From assembly GCA_003255065.1 (NCBI GenBank), contig QAOA01000289.1, positions 853,805-917,804 of the forward strand: a stretch of DNA of 64,000 nt, in the 5' to 3' direction. The position numbers were made by a program, and so were the translations under genes. The stretch is from Cercis canadensis. Its lineage: Eukaryota > Streptophyta > Magnoliopsida > Fabales > Fabaceae. Shown piece by piece: positions 16,394 through 28,984 of the stretch. Below the pieces are notes generated by a model, which was not told the origin of the DNA, ran no database searches, and saw nothing but the letters and a program-made list of their open reading frames with translations. Position 1 is the first letter of the stretch. Each line of letters begins with the position of its first letter.

Positions 16394-19300
16394 TCATAGT
16401 TCTTCAGCCGCTTTGTCTCCACTAGATTCAGCGACTGGAGACACAAATGATTTATCGGAATTTTCAGCCACTGGAGAGACAGATGTTTTATCTGAATTTG
16501 CAAAATTGTCCGCCATCTTCATGTTTGTTTCTTTGGTCAGAACATTTACAGCATCTGTATCTTTTGTCAACTGAGTAGTTTCTGATGATACAGTAGATGA
16601 GACTGGGACGCTTCCCTTATTTTTACTAAATGTCAGCATTCGAGCCATGTGTTTTCTCCCCATTTTATGGCTCTCCATCACAATTTGAGAGGGAACTCCA
16701 ACTTGACAAACTTCACACCAAAACTTGACTTTCTTCTTCCTCTTCAATTCGTCTGTTCTCTTTACTCCCTGCCCTTTTGCCTTTTGCTTCTTTGAACCTT
16801 CTGCATTTTGATTTTTTTGCACAAGCTGCTCCTTGTTTTTTATTTCCACTAGATCTTTATCATGCACTTTCTTGGTTCTGCCTTCCAACGCTACTTCAGA
16901 TTGCAGTGACTGCCCATCTGCTTTTGCCTCCAACCCTGAAGTTGTGATAAGAATAGTTTCAGTAGGCTTCAAAGACTTTTCACTTTTCTTTGACAATAAT
17001 GATGTGCTGGTGCTCTTACCAATCTTCTGAATTCTAAGTGCTGCTTCCTTGGCCTTGTGCTTCCTACCCTGAAGGTGTTCATTTAAGCCTTTCTCACTTG
17101 TGGCACTAACATGACACAGTGCACAACTCCACTCATCCTTGGGTTTTTTCTTCAAACCAAATGGAGAATGCTCACTACCATCAACTGAAGGTGATTCTAT
17201 GGCTTTCCGCTTTGCTCCGTAATGATCTGGGTCCGGCTTAGCCTGCAATGGCATACTCAAACAAAGTAACGCTAAAAGGAAGTTGTGTAATACTGACCAG
17301 TAATAGCTTCAACATCCCCATAAGAACTCCAGCTTCTGCTTAGTGTATATGAACAGAACATATATTATCATATACTGATCACACAACCATATTCGATTGT
17401 CATTGAAACTATATTCATGCAAAATTACAATGAAGAAAAGGTAAAATCGCTGCAGAAGTCAGCCAAATAAATATGAAAAGTAGTTGCTAGAATCAATGAA
17501 ATTGACTAGCGTAAAAACAAAGAAGTCATATCAAGCAAACCCTTGCTCCTAATGGTTTCTCTGCCACCATATCAGGGTTCTTAAAGTATACATCATATTG
17601 TCAGCCAAACAAATGTGTACTGGTGTGCATCAAAATGTAAAACACGCTATAGCAACTTCTGTTGTCTCTACTTGTTTCTCCCATAAATTTCTCCCCAACT
17701 TTCAATTATCTTCCTCTTTAGGAAAAATTAGTATTAGTACTTGTTTGAATATGCGGGCAACCTCAGGTACACATGTTCCAATGCAAAAAAAGAAAGAACG
17801 TGTGCAACTGAGTGTTAGATAGCCAATTGATAGTGCTAATTTTTACTGACATTATTACCACACCCTAATTTTGGGGTTGTTTAGGATACACCAGGTGCAT
17901 CAAAGTGCTAGGAATTTTTTTGATATTTTGTAGGAAAAAGTGCAACTTTAAAGGAAAAAAGTGTTAGACTTTTATTGACTGCATTGCAACTTAACCATAA
18001 GAACTGGCAAGGTACACTCATATACTAAGTTTTGCTTGATGTATCATAAAACAACTCCTTACTGATAACACATCCAGATTTGACAAACACCTTTTTGTTG
18101 ATACAGTTGTTTTAAAATAAGACAAGCAAAACTTGAGATATAAATAACCCTTACTTTTTATGGTCAGTTCACTTTTTTTTTTTTTTTTTTTTTAATTGAA
18201 TGCAACCAGTAAAAGGTGTAATGCTGTTTTTCTGAAAATTTGCGCTTTCTTCCATAATCCTCTACTAGATATACTTGGCGTATCCTAAATAATCCTCTAT
18301 TAGAGAAATTATTTGGTAAACCGTGCCTACAGCTGGCAATACTCACAATGAGTGGGGCAACCATAGGCACTGCCTATGCAATAATTTTTCCCTTCTATTG
18401 ATAAAAGAGGGGTGCTGGGGACAGCTGCCTAGCACCCTTTACCCCCAAATTTACCATATGTGCAGTTTGTGTAGAGGTATATGTGATTTGTGTACAAGAA
18501 ATATGCTAGATTTTGTAGAGTGTGAAGTTATATGAATGTAATTAGTCTGTAAAAATCATAAGTAGCACTACTCACTTGTGGAGACTTCTCTATCTGTTAA
18601 AAAATCTGCAATTATCAGTAGCCAGTTGGGCTCTCCTAAAGATGATACAGGTGGCTAAATCATGGGGTGCAAGTGCTGGAAGACTGTCCAAGGGACCGTG
18701 CCCAGCACCCCTCATTGATAAATATCCTAGACCAATATCATTATTAATATCACTACCTTACTATGCTTTTTTGTAGTGCTGTTATGGCACCCCCATGCTG
18801 CTTGTACCATGACCCTCGGTCTTATACTGTGTGCCAGTGCTATTGATTATGGTTAGGGCTTGTTACAAAGCTCCCAGCCATGATACAATTGGCATGGGCA
18901 CTGTATCATCACTACAGAATTTATCACCTACCTAAATGACGAACCCTCATCAGTAATATAAGAAGACAAATTTAGCAATTTAAACAGACACGTAAGAGGC
19001 CTCAATCATCAATTAGTCCACCATAGCACAAAAATATGAACATCGAGAAGAAAATGCAATTGAACAAACAAACAGAAGGATTGACACTAAGTACTGACCA
19101 GAATGATCAACTTATCCTTGTTGATCTCCGGGGGAGGCTTGATTTCAGGGGCCATAACTTGCGGTAGTCGTGGCAATGGAAACATATTCATTGCACTGCT
19201 ACCAGGAAATGCAATTCTCTCCTCAAAGGGCAGATTATTTAATGGATGCATCATGGGAAAGCTCGGGCTGAGCCTCATTGCAATTTGCTCTTCAAGCGAG

Positions 19301-20104
19301 AGTTCCTCACCCATATTCCTTCGCATAGCCAACTCTCTTTCCAACATCAGCTCCCTTCTTACTTCATCTTCCAGCATTCGCCTCCGTGCTATCTCAGCAG
19401 CAATAATCTCCCGTCTAATTTGCTCTTTCTCGAGCTCGCGCAGTATCGCTTCGCGTGCATTGTTTGGGTTCCCCATTTGGCCAATGTTCGGTGTAGGATC
19501 AAAGCTTGAATAACTAGCTGAAATTCACTTAAATTTCAGAAACTGAATCAGAAAAATCTCAAAATAAGTTTTTTGAACAGGCAGGGAAGAAGTAAGTTTT
19601 CCCTCTTTTTTCCCCAGAGTTCCTTCCAAACAATCGGCTTTCCCAGTTCATGCAAGCAAAAATCAGACACCAAACTAAGATCACTGGCAAAATTATATAT
19701 GCAATAATGAAGGTCCGGTCAGTGTTCGGTCTAGGAACACAGCCAGAAAAACCTGCCATATGCTCTCAAATTCCAAAAATTGAAATATTGAATCAAAAAC
19801 TCTCAAAATGATTTCATTTTTCATTTCCCAATAAAAATGCACCAAAGAAAGTTTCTCTCTTCTTTCCGTTCACTTTGGTTCCTTTCTAAAGTAACGGGCT
19901 TTCCATGTTTTCCCAGCATCCAAACAAAAATCACAGACACCAAATAGAAATCCCTAGTCGTCTATATCACAGAACAGTGGTATGCAATCATGAGGGCTCA
20001 AAATACAAACCAGGCAATGATTGGTAAGAGAAGGAGCTGATAGTAGAAGAAGGGGACAGAAACGATGGTGGTCGTTCATCCACAGCTCTGAACTTGAATT
20101 CCAT
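16394..20104 (-). CDS. Protein with two U1-type C2H2 zinc fingers
   Basis: Probable nuclear RNA- or nucleic-acid-binding protein, resembling the Arabidopsis annotation for At2g24030 (zinc and nucleic acid binding). Three exons in coding order, 20104-20011, 19517-19099 and 17242-16394, give 453 residues; both introns are GT-AG. Residues about 50-100 are a very charged helix (REAILRELEKEQIRREI, then RRRMLEDEVRREL). Finger 1 has C211, C214, H227 and H233; finger 2 has C347, C350, H363 and H369. Both follow C-x2-C-x12-H-x5-H with a GRKH ending, the zf-met/U1 spacing used for double-stranded RNA or snRNP proteins. A lysine-rich linker lies between them. The C-terminus repeats SDKxxVSPVAE. The start at 20104 (MEFKFRAVDE) is preferred; an in-frame ATG at 20206 would add 34 residues. 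Intron 2 carries a MITE and intron 1 an old duplication. Confidence 0.88.
18392..18726. mobile_element. MITE inside intron 2 of the zinc-finger gene
   Basis: Inverted ends: AGAGGGGTGCTGGGGAC near 18407 on the left, and the reverse complement of the right end gives TGAGGGGTGCTGGGCAC. Both ends are preceded by ATTGATA- or ATTTATCA-like sequence. The interior has no ORF of note. It lies wholly within the intron 17243-19098. Confidence 0.65.
19482..20000. repeat. Diverged tandem duplication containing a relict exon end
   Basis: Unit A (about 19482-19718) spans the 5' end of exon 2 plus intron sequence. Unit B (about 19719-20000) repeats it between unit A and exon 1. Shared pieces appear in the same order: GTTCGGTsTAGG, CTCAAAAT, CGGsCTTTCC, AAAAATCA-CAGACACCAAA and ATGCAATmATGArGG. 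On the gene strand, unit B contains a decayed version of the exon-2 start (CCGAACACTGACC against CCGAACATTGGCC). Its flanking acceptor is no longer recognisable. Confidence 0.7.
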
Positions 20105-21973
20105 AGAAGTGAAGAATGTGAGAGATGAAGTTATGGTGAGGTTTGAGGCGTGATTATGGAGAAATGCGGGTACTAAGAAGTGTTTGATTGTGAAACTGAA
20201 ATTCAACTTCGCTTTGGGAAAGAGCGGAATTGCACGCGTCCTATTGGCGCGTTACAGAACTTGCACCGGGAAAAGTGGTAAGTAAAAGTGTACAGACATG
20301 TCAGCATTGTCCGAAGCGAAGTCCACAGATTGAAATTTGAAATTTGCATAAGTGTATTGACTAAATAGACTATAGAAAGAATTCATGTTTGGATATTTTG
20401 GATAAGAATTAATTCTAAGTTTTACGAAATATGAAATAAGACTTAATTATAATGAGGGAAAGTTTGAAAACCATTTAACTTAAACTAATTTTATAGTTAA
20501 TGGGTTAGTTTAAGATTAAATTACTTTATTTGTAAGATTTAAGTTTAAATTTTACAACAAACGATCTTTTTTTTCGAGTAATTTGTATTCTATAATTTTT
20601 TAGTAACGCTTATAACATGCGTTGACTTTAAAATATGGTAGTTTATTTTTATTTTAAATTTTTTTTATAAAAAAAAAGTTTTATAAATATGTTATTTTCA
20701 ATTCATTTTAAAGTGTACTTAATTTGTTTAAATTAGTTTTATAAATTCATGTTATTTTTAATTTATTTAAAATTATACTATTTTTTTTGTCTATATGATT
20801 GTAACAAGTGTATACTTTTAATATTTTACAAACTACTTAAATTCTTCGGCGTTAAATCATATATTTTTCTAACTAGGAAACTAGAACCCAAGGTGTCACG
20901 AGATTGGTAACAGTCATTTGATAAAACTCATGGGTTGGTCTCCGCATATTTTACTAATAGTTAGGACTTAGGAGTTTATTAAATGATTGGTATCATTCTC
21001 GTGATAGTTCAGGGACCAAGATACTAGTTTTTAGGTGTTTAAATTATTTTAAGTTTTGAAATCATAAACAGATAATAAAATCTAGATTAAAAGAAAGAAG
21101 GGAGAAATAAATAAGGAGACTTTTGATTCACATAATAAAATAAAGCTAAGATATAAATCTAAGAAGTTAAGAGAAAAATTAGGAGCTAGTAAAAAAGAGT
21201 CATAAAAATAAATATTGGCTTAAAAATGGATCAATACGCATTAATTATTTAATTTTTGAATGTTTAGCAAACACTTAAGAATTTAAAATTGGCCCTTGTG
21301 TACCTAGCTTTATGGCTTTTGGAGTTTTTCGAATATCCCCAGAAGATTATGCATACTTCACAATCTGGTTTGGAGGTAATCTAAAGAGAAATTGTCTTCC
21401 TACATTTTGTATAGAAAATGTAGAAATATAAACAATTAATAGTTTTAATTGTATTCAGATTATATCTTCTATAAAAATGTTAAAAAAAAAAAAAAGAAAT
21501 ATGTAAATTTATAAGTATACAAATCACACTACTTTAATCTGAACATGCACTTATTCGCTGGTAAGAAGACACGTCAACTGCTTATGTTCCTGCAGTAAAT
21601 AATGTGTCGTCTTTTTTTTGGTTCTTCAGTAAATATTGTCCTGAACCTATACCTTCTCGGCCCATAAGAAATGGGCCATTCTGTGACCCAGAATCTAAAT
21701 GGGAAGATTCCACAACAAAACCATTACATATTTTGGGGTGGGGTCCAATTACGTAGAAGCTGAAGTGGCAATAATCAATTGGTGTGGGTGATACTACTGA
21801 TATAGCAGAGAACCGTAAACGGTGGCATTTTACAATCGAGATCCAAGAAATTTCGTGGAAGCGCAAGGCTGGGGGGGTCAACATCGACCACGTCTCTCAT
21901 CTCAACTAATCTTGTTTCTTCCTCATAAATATAACAGGAACTGATACTATATTCCGCCGTTGAACAAGGGAAA
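20105..21973. other. Divergent intergenic region, AT-rich
   Basis: Separates the divergent zinc-finger (-) and RCI2-like (+) genes. Mostly AT-rich sequence without ORFs of interest. Bases 21640-21970, just before the RCI2-like ATG, are less AT-rich and are the likely promoter and leader. Confidence 0.55.
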
Positions 21974-22680
21974 ATGCCGTCTCGGTGTGAAATCTGCTGC
22001 GAGATATTGATCGCCATCTTGCTCCCTCCTGTGGGAGTTTGCTTCAGGCATGGTTGCTGCAGTGTATGTCTCTCTCTCTCTCTCTAGTTCTCCTCTATCT
22101 TAGTATTGACCATTTCTATTTGATTGGAGTAAACGTAGGAAAATCCAACACTTACGCAACTTTGCGGCTATGAATTTTATCTGGCCCTTTATTGATCTGA
22201 GTGACCCAGATTTCCCCATCAACTCAAAATCTACTTTTTGATCCTATTTTGCTCTGTTTGATTGAGAAATTTGTGAGTCAAACGCAGTTTTGGATTTTCC
22301 CCCCTTGGTCTATGTGTGACTACTAAGATAACTGACGAAGTAAAAAAAATGGACTTTCTACTTTGGCAATTATGTGTTGTTTAGTGTTTTATTGGGTCAA
22401 TTTAGCTGATTTAAATGAACTTGGCCAAAAGAGAAAAGGAAGCTGTGTGTTTCTCAGGATGATTAAAAGTTGCAAGATTTTAGCTTATCAGAATTTCCAA
22501 CATTTTGATTGTGACATAACCCGAGTCTGTGTAATTACATGCTTGCAGGTTGAATTCATCATCTGCTTGCTCTTGACTATACTGGGGTATATTCCAGGGA
22601 TTATTTATGCTCTCTATGTCATTGTCTTTGTGGATCGTGACCAGTACTTTGATGAATATAGGCGTCCTTTGTATGCATAG
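21974..22680 (+). CDS. RCI2/PMP3-type low-temperature and salt responsive membrane peptide
   Basis: Two exons, 21974-22063 and 22549-22680, encode 73 residues. This is the Pmp3/UPF0057 family: very small plasma-membrane proteins that influence membrane potential and ion tolerance, often induced by cold and salt. The first exon (MPSRCEICCEILIAILLPPV) gives the Cys-rich start and first membrane span with the family PPxGV signature. The second exon gives the second span (ICLLLTILGYIPGIIYALYV). A hydrophilic tail, VDRDQYFDEYRRPLYA, makes it longer than the 54-residue RCI2A form and like the tailed At2g24040/At4g30650-30660 group. The intron position, just after the conserved FRHGC segment, fits the family. 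Confidence 0.93.
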
Positions 22681-24869
22681 CACCTCCCACCTCTGGTGTT
22701 TGCCTCCTTCTGTTATCTCTATACTCTAATGGCATGTATCAAACTCTTATGAATAGAATGGACACCATTTGAACTACATTCTTGTGGAGACTAAACTTAG
22801 TGAATCTATGATTTACTATGAGTATGATAAGCATTATTTATCTCGTAGCATGGTTAGCTGAGAAGAGCACCTCAAACTCAAAGTATTCAAGTCCTGTGCA
22901 AAAATTGCTGAGTGTTAAATTGTAGTAACTTGCATAATAAAAATCACTTTGTTGAGTTTTATGTGTCTTGAAATTGATAGTTCATGGGATTACTTATGTC
23001 ACAGAGCATCTTGCGTAATCATAGTTTTGCCATGTTTCCTTAGATTTGATTTTGATTTATGTACCCCTTGCTTTTTTGCATATTGCTATATCTCAAGTAA
23101 AAGTCTGTCTAAAATTTTCAGTTTCAGCGTTGGTAGGGAGTTGAAAGTTGAAACCATATATTTCATGGGCTGCAGAAATTTAGCCATAGGGGTAAAAGAA
23201 TACTTTCTTTTTAGTTATCAAAGTAGGGAGACTTTAGACATGCCATCCCTTGATAAGGTAAGTCTTATCCTTTGATATCAAAGCTTTAAAGCTTGTTTGG
23301 TTGAAGCTTTCGATTTTTGCACTATGAAAAGTTTAAGCTTTAGCTGGGGATGGAACTTACCACCCAACCAAACAAGCACTATAGGACCCCTCTCCAGCCT
23401 TCACAGTATTTCCCTAGTTTGACACTTTATCTATTTGTATTATATTGTCCTTAATTGAGACCCTAGAGCATATTAGATTATTTGTTATGGGAGAGTTGAT
23501 GGTGGTTGCTTGAATTGTGTACCATGTAAGATCAATGATGAAGTCTAGGAAACTAATGTTTTTCACCATTTTTCTCTCTCTCATACAAAAAATTAGTAAT
23601 TTGAATATAAATAATGTGAAAGAAACCCTAAACTACATTCATATGCTTCAGTTTTGTTCTTAAAATGTATATTGTACTTCTAGTAACTGAACTTGTCTAG
23701 TAGCATTGAAAAAACATATCAGGTTCTTTCAATCCAACCATGATATCTAACTCTAAGGAAGAAGCATATCGCAGTTGTTAAATTTTTCGGTACTGCTTTA
23801 TCTTGAATCCATATAAAAAAAAAATAAAATTCAATGTACATGATCCTAGGCAAGGCAGAAGGAACCGAGAGAAATGATGCAGTCGAGTTACATGGCTTCA
23901 ATGAGTAACCCATGGTGGCTGGCTAATTCCGACTGTGTGTTTAGACTTAGAACTTTGATTTCTTAGCTTCTATATATTGAATCAATTCAAACTTTTTCAC
24001 TGAACCTGAAAATTCAGGGTTTTGGTAGTAAATTGGATGTGTGCCCAAGTGCCAAAAGGTCACTGAAAGGTTTACAGTATAGAAGGTAGTATTAGAATGA
24101 CAATCTGGCAATGGCATGAACTGAGACTGCACTTTTGACTTCATAGGCATCCCAAGAGAGTAGGAGTTAGGACTTAGCTTCATTGTTTAAATTTTTTTTC
24201 TTTTCATTGTTGATTTTGCCGTTCTTATTTGTGCCTGGTTATAAAAACAATTCCAGTTGGAGAAATTGAGTTTCACGTATCTCTTTCACAATTGCCTGTC
24301 TACCTTCGAATATATTCTCGTTCTCGTCGTTAGCAGCATTGCTGTCTAATACTCGTTTAGGATCAGTAGTGTTTATCTCATTTTGGTCAATGGAGCAAAC
24401 TTTTATAGGGATTAGGTTCTCAAGTCCTGTCTACATGAGCTAGCATGAAATTAAATTCCTTATGATCTGTGCTACATTTCATGATGTGTCTTATAAAGGT
24501 TGATTACCTAACGAAAACAGATCGAAAAAAGAATGATTTTGTTTTCGTTTTTTGGATTTTAAAAACAGCCCTCTTTTGTTTTTGTTTTCTTGTTTTTAGA
24601 ATAATATTTTAAAAATAAACTTTCAAAACATATAAATAAAAAACAGCCCTATCAAACAATTTTTTTCTGTTTTATTTTTTAAAAAAAACAAAAAATAATT
24701 TTTAAAAATTAAAATCAAATAGACCCAAAATTTCTTAGGCCGAATCTTTTTTTTCAAACTTTGTATATTTCATGATTTGGAGGCTTTAGGTACTTCCTGC
24801 TTTAGGTGATTTTGTCAAGTCTCGCCAAAAAAAAAAATGAAAACAGTTCGTAATAAAATTCCTCTTTCA

Positions 24870-24910
<41 letters not shown>

Positions 24911-26299
24911 AAAGGGTATATAAAATTCCTCAAATGGTATATTGAATTCGTATTTTCTTTCCTTTCTTTCAATAAAGTATTTGTGTTTTGGCATTTCTTA
25001 CGTGTAATATAGTATTTAGGTACGTATAAGTATTTGGCATTTCTTTCAACCAAGTGTAAGTGTTTTGGAACTTCTATATAAGCATTTGGCTTTGTCTTGA
25101 TTTATAATTCATGAATTTCAGCATGTTTTCTTCATAGTCTTGTTTACCTTTTGCTTCTATGATTTTAGGCCATTGAGCTTATCGGTGTTATGGAACCATG
25201 GATTTATATGCATGACAGCAAGAACTAATGCATGATAAACAAGCATTTTTAATTTTCACTGAAATAACTTATTTTTTGTTTTTCCTCCTTTTAGGTGGAT
25301 GAAGTTAATTATGCATAATTCAGATAGAAAGAAAAATAGAAAGAATTCGCGGTAATCCTTTTTTTTTTTTCCTGAAATTCTTTGAAATCTTTTCTTAAGT
25401 TTTGAGTTTTCTGTTAAACTAAAAACCCTCATAGGTATTCAGCATAATTTATCAGAAAAGAAAAATACAAAAAGCAAACTACACATTCTTTTTGAGATTT
25501 GATGAAATTAGAGGAGCATACCCTATTATTTTAGAAATTATAAAAACCTAAATTTAAGCACAAATTGAAGAAAATACTTATATTATGTGAAAGAAAAATA
25601 TAAAGGAAATATCTATAAGGTTTAAATGTACTGCAAGTTTTTATAGTTTAAATAAATTTTGAATTAGGTCTTTATAGATTTAAATAAATTGACGGAGTTA
25701 TAACTAAGGGTGATGACAATGATCCAATTAAAAAAAATTAAATTATAAGAACCCCAAAAGAAAAAAAAATTATAAGAACCTAATTCAAAATTTATTCAAA
25801 CTATAGAGACATGCAGCACCTTTAAATATATCTATAACTAATGAAACAAGAATGAGTTTACGTTATACAAAACTGCAAAATAAAATAAAAGTGTACTTTT
25901 TGAAACAAAAAAATAATAATTTGATCATACCTTAAAATTTTTATAAAAGATAATATTATACCAACCACTAAATATCTCATCACAATTTATCATTGCACAA
26001 TGAACAAAATTAGTTTATCTAGTAAGAATTAAAACATTTCGTATATAACATTTAGGTTCAATTCTTGCTTTTTTAGTTGACGATTTGTAAATATTATTTA
26101 AGCCTTTGCTAAAATTTATAGCATACTTTAACTTTAAAATAGGACAACCTCTACTTCCCCTCTTTTTAAATTTTTATTTACTAAAAAAAAATTTCCGGTG
26201 AGCTTTCGCGGAATTTTTTGGGTAGCTTGGACATTTCTCATAAAAATGCCGTATCTTACTCTCTTATCCATGACCGAGAAGCGATTCTGAAATTTCCAA
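22681..26299. other. Long AT-rich intergenic region
   Basis: No supported gene. It contains an (AT)n microsatellite at about 24871-24909, a poly-A/T-rich segment at 24520-24725 with element-like ends, and a fold-back element at 25606-25838. The SKIP1-type gene promoter lies at its right end, where I see no strong TATA box. Confidence 0.6.
25606..25838. mobile_element. Fold-back MITE
   Basis: Left arm from about 25606 reads ATATCTATAAGGTTTAAA and continues to AAATTTTGAATTAGGTC. The right arm, reverse-complemented, reads ATAGATATATTTAAAGG and continues to AAATTTTGAATTAGGTTC. Each arm is about 75 bp with roughly 85% identity by eye; the centre is A-rich. Confidence 0.7.
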
Positions 26300-27534
26300 A
26301 TGGAAACTGAAAGAGAAAACACAGGGACTGGACCCGGCGCAGACTGGGCCGAGTTGACTCACGAGTGCCTCATCAACATCCTCTCTCGCCTCACCTTGGA
26401 GGACCGATGGCGAGGAACCATGCTTGTCTGCAAGTCATGGTTTCGCGCTTTCAAGGACCCTTCCCTTCACTCCGTCTTCAACCTCGAGACCCGCTTCGAT
26501 CTACCCACCGAGTTGCCCCGCTGGTGGCACCAGGATTTCGAGAGAAAAATCGATTCCATGCTTCGATCTGTCATCGACTGGAGCCATGGCTCTCTCACCG
26601 AGATTCGCGTTAGACATTGCTCTGATCGCTCCCTCGCTTTGGTCGCTGAAAGGTATCAACTTGATTACAAATTTCAATATCTTCTTGTCCAAATCATAGA
26701 AGGATAATTGGTTTCTTTCCCTTTTGAATTTGGTCTCAAAATTTTCTAGTTTGAATCGTTCTTAGTGGAATTGAGGACCTGAGGTTTCAATGTTGAATTG
26801 GGGTCTGCCGTGATTGCATTTTTTGCCCTTTTGGACCCAATATTTTTCATCACAAGGTGATGTGAAAATTGGGTCTAATCACGGAATTGGGCTTGCTGTC
26901 ATTGGATTTTCGAGGTTTTAAATCTAAGCTTATCTTGTTTTGTTTGTGATTGCATTTCAGATGCCCAAATCTTGAGGTGCTGTCAATCAAAAGCTGCCCT
27001 CGTGTTACTGATGACTCCATCTCTAGGATTGCCTTTAGGTGCCAAAAGCTCAGGGAATTGGACATCAGCTACTGCTATGAAATATCCCATGAATCAATGG
27101 CGTTGATTGGAAGAAATTGCCCAAACCTTGTGGTTCTGAAGCGAAACCTGTTGAATTGGTTAGATCCTTCTTCACACGTTGGAGTTGTTCCTAATGAGTA
27201 TCTAAATGCTTGTCCACAAGATGGGAATTCTGAAGCTGCTGCTATTGCAAATTCTATGCCTCATCTACAGAGGCTTGAGCTTAGATTCATCAAGTTATCA
27301 GCTCAAGGCCTTAATTCAATATGTGAGGGGTGTCCAAACCTCGAGTTCTTGGATTTGTCTGGCTCTGCTAACTTAACTAGTCGAGACATTATGAACGCAA
27401 CAGCCAATTTGAAGCACCTGAAACAAATTAAGAAGCCAAATTTCTACATCCCCCGGTCAGTCTTTCACACGGAGAGGTATGGCCATTGGAGATTGTATGA
27501 TGAGAGATTTCAAACGGATGTTTTCAGAATCTGA
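26300..27534 (+). CDS. SKIP1: F-box/LRR protein of the SKIP1 type
   Basis: Substrate receptor of an SCF (SKP1-CUL1-F-box) ubiquitin ligase; Arabidopsis SKIP1 was named for binding the SKP1 homologue ASK1. Two exons, 26300-26652 and 26961-27534, give 308 residues, matching the family length of about 300. The F-box covers residues about 14-55 (WAELTHECLINILSRLTLED, then VCKSWFRAFKDP). Then come the SKIP1-typical stretch LPRWWHQDFERKID and leucine-rich repeats of the cysteine-containing type: CPNLEVLSIKSCPRVTDDSI, CQKLRELDISYCYEISHES and CPNLEFLDLSGSANLTS. The C-terminus YGHWRLYDERFQTDVFRI is distinctive. The intron interrupts an Arg codon at the first full LRR. The substrate is unknown. Confidence 0.92.
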
Positions 27535-28465
27535 GCTTGGATAACAAGATTTATCTAGAAAGTAAGGTATTTGCTAAACTACATTTGGCACTTTTGGCGG
27601 TAGCACTACCCCCACTCAGTTGGGTGGGTTGTTGCGAAGATCTCAAAAAATTGAGTGACAAAACACACAATTTTTCATAAAATACAAGAACAGCAAACAC
27701 TTTTTTATATTGTGCTGTTTTTTTGCATTTTATGAGAAAATGTGTGACTCTATTTTGAGATATTTATAATGACACCAAATTTAGTCTATGGGTCCCACCA
27801 AAAGCCCCTCAATCAGAGAAGTGGGTAGCGCTACACCCCTTTTTGTAGCTTAGTAAACACCAGAAAGTAAACTCTATGATCCCATCCTCTTTGCTGCTCT
27901 CTGGAGATCTTAATAAGGGTTTCTACAGCTATATTACTATCATGTCCTTCTGTTACTGAATTATAATCATTGTGTATGTGATTCGTATTTACAGTGTGTT
28001 TGTTTTCTTTCATGCATTATCGTGTTTATTTGTGTAATGGATATTCGTATAAATAATAATTTGTGTTCTCACAATTACTATTGCCTGATTATTATTATAA
28101 TGAATTGGTACATGTTGTGATTTAGCTGGTATTGAGCCAACTAGAAATTGCCTTTTATGCACATATAAAAAACAGGGTGTACACTTCAAAAAAAATAAGG
28201 GCATGGATAAGATTTACCAATTTACAAGGGGCATGAAAGGAAACTTCATTCATGTCAGAAGATAATATTACGAACAAGTTTAAAAGCTAAAGGGATGGGT
28301 GTGTATTAAACAAGTAACAACGAATCTAAAGTGTAAAGCTTTTCTGATTAGAACTGATGGAGAACGATAGATTTTAGGCATCTCAGCTCTTGCACCTTCC
28401 CTAGAAATAAGTGGTAGCTCAAAGCCTAAATTATGTTCAAGATGAACTTAAAAATCTGAGAGTTC
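27535..28465. other. Intergenic space between convergent genes
   Basis: Holds the 3' flank of the SKIP1-type gene, a MITE at 27597-27840 and the 3' flank of a small minus-strand gene. Nothing else is supported. Confidence 0.6.
27597..27840. mobile_element. MITE downstream of the SKIP1-type gene
   Basis: The left end reads GTAGCACTACCCCCACT; the right end, reverse-complemented, reads GTAGCGCTACCCACTTC. Further in, both arms contain CACACATTTT/AAAATGTGTG and ATTTTATGA/TCATAAAAT blocks, forming a hairpin around a central T-rich loop. It starts only about 60 bp after the stop codon, so it may lie in the 3' UTR. Confidence 0.7.
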
Positions 28466-28984
28466 TCAAAAGCAGCAAACAACAAGAAGCAATCCAAAAA
28501 CTAGATGCTTGAGCGTTGTCATGAACAATGATGAAGGTTGGATTGAAATGGAGTTTGCCCTGTTATGACCATTACGTGGACGCCTTATGTCATTTGCACC
28601 GCCAATAATTGCCTTTGCTTTCTGTGAAGTCCTTGTATGTTGAACAACATGTAATCCTGGAAATGTTCTTTGATTACCTGGTTTGCTTGATTCCTTGACA
28701 GTACCATACATGACTGCATGCACCAGAAGAAAAAGAAAATGTTACTAACTTGTCCAGTTTGGATGTGATTTTCATACGAGAAATTAATAAGATGGAAAAA
28801 GACACAGAGAAAAACGAAAGCCAACAAACAAAGAAGTTTGTAAATGCCTACGTTTAGGTTGCTTTTGCCACTTGGAAGTCCTAAAATCTCCAGCTTCTGC
28901 CGTGGATGTGCTTGCACAAGCTGAATATTTCAGAATGTTGAGCAACAAAACGAAGAAGAACCCCAAAAGTAGTATTTTACTCAT
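28466..28984 (-). CDS. Small secreted or membrane-tethered protein, unknown function
   Basis: Two exons in coding order, 28984-28852 and 28713-28466, give 126 residues with a GT-AG intron. Residues 1-24 are a clear signal peptide (MSKILLLGFFFVLLLNIL, cleavage expected near SACA). The middle is basic and Gly/Asn/Arg-rich, with the segment IIGGANDIRRPRNGHNRANS. The last 15 residues (LKHLVFGLLLVVCCF) are hydrophobic. That arrangement suits a GPI-anchored or tail-anchored peptide precursor. I do not recognise the family. Its place after the SKIP1/RCI2 genes fits At4g30670, which I recall as annotated 'putative membrane lipoprotein'; this is inference. Arg-Arg and Arg-Pro steps could be processing sites. 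Confidence 0.65.

Noticed and set aside
19103..19513. 136-codon plus-strand ORF rich in Ser and Ile
   Set aside because: Shadow of exon 2 of the minus-strand zinc-finger gene.
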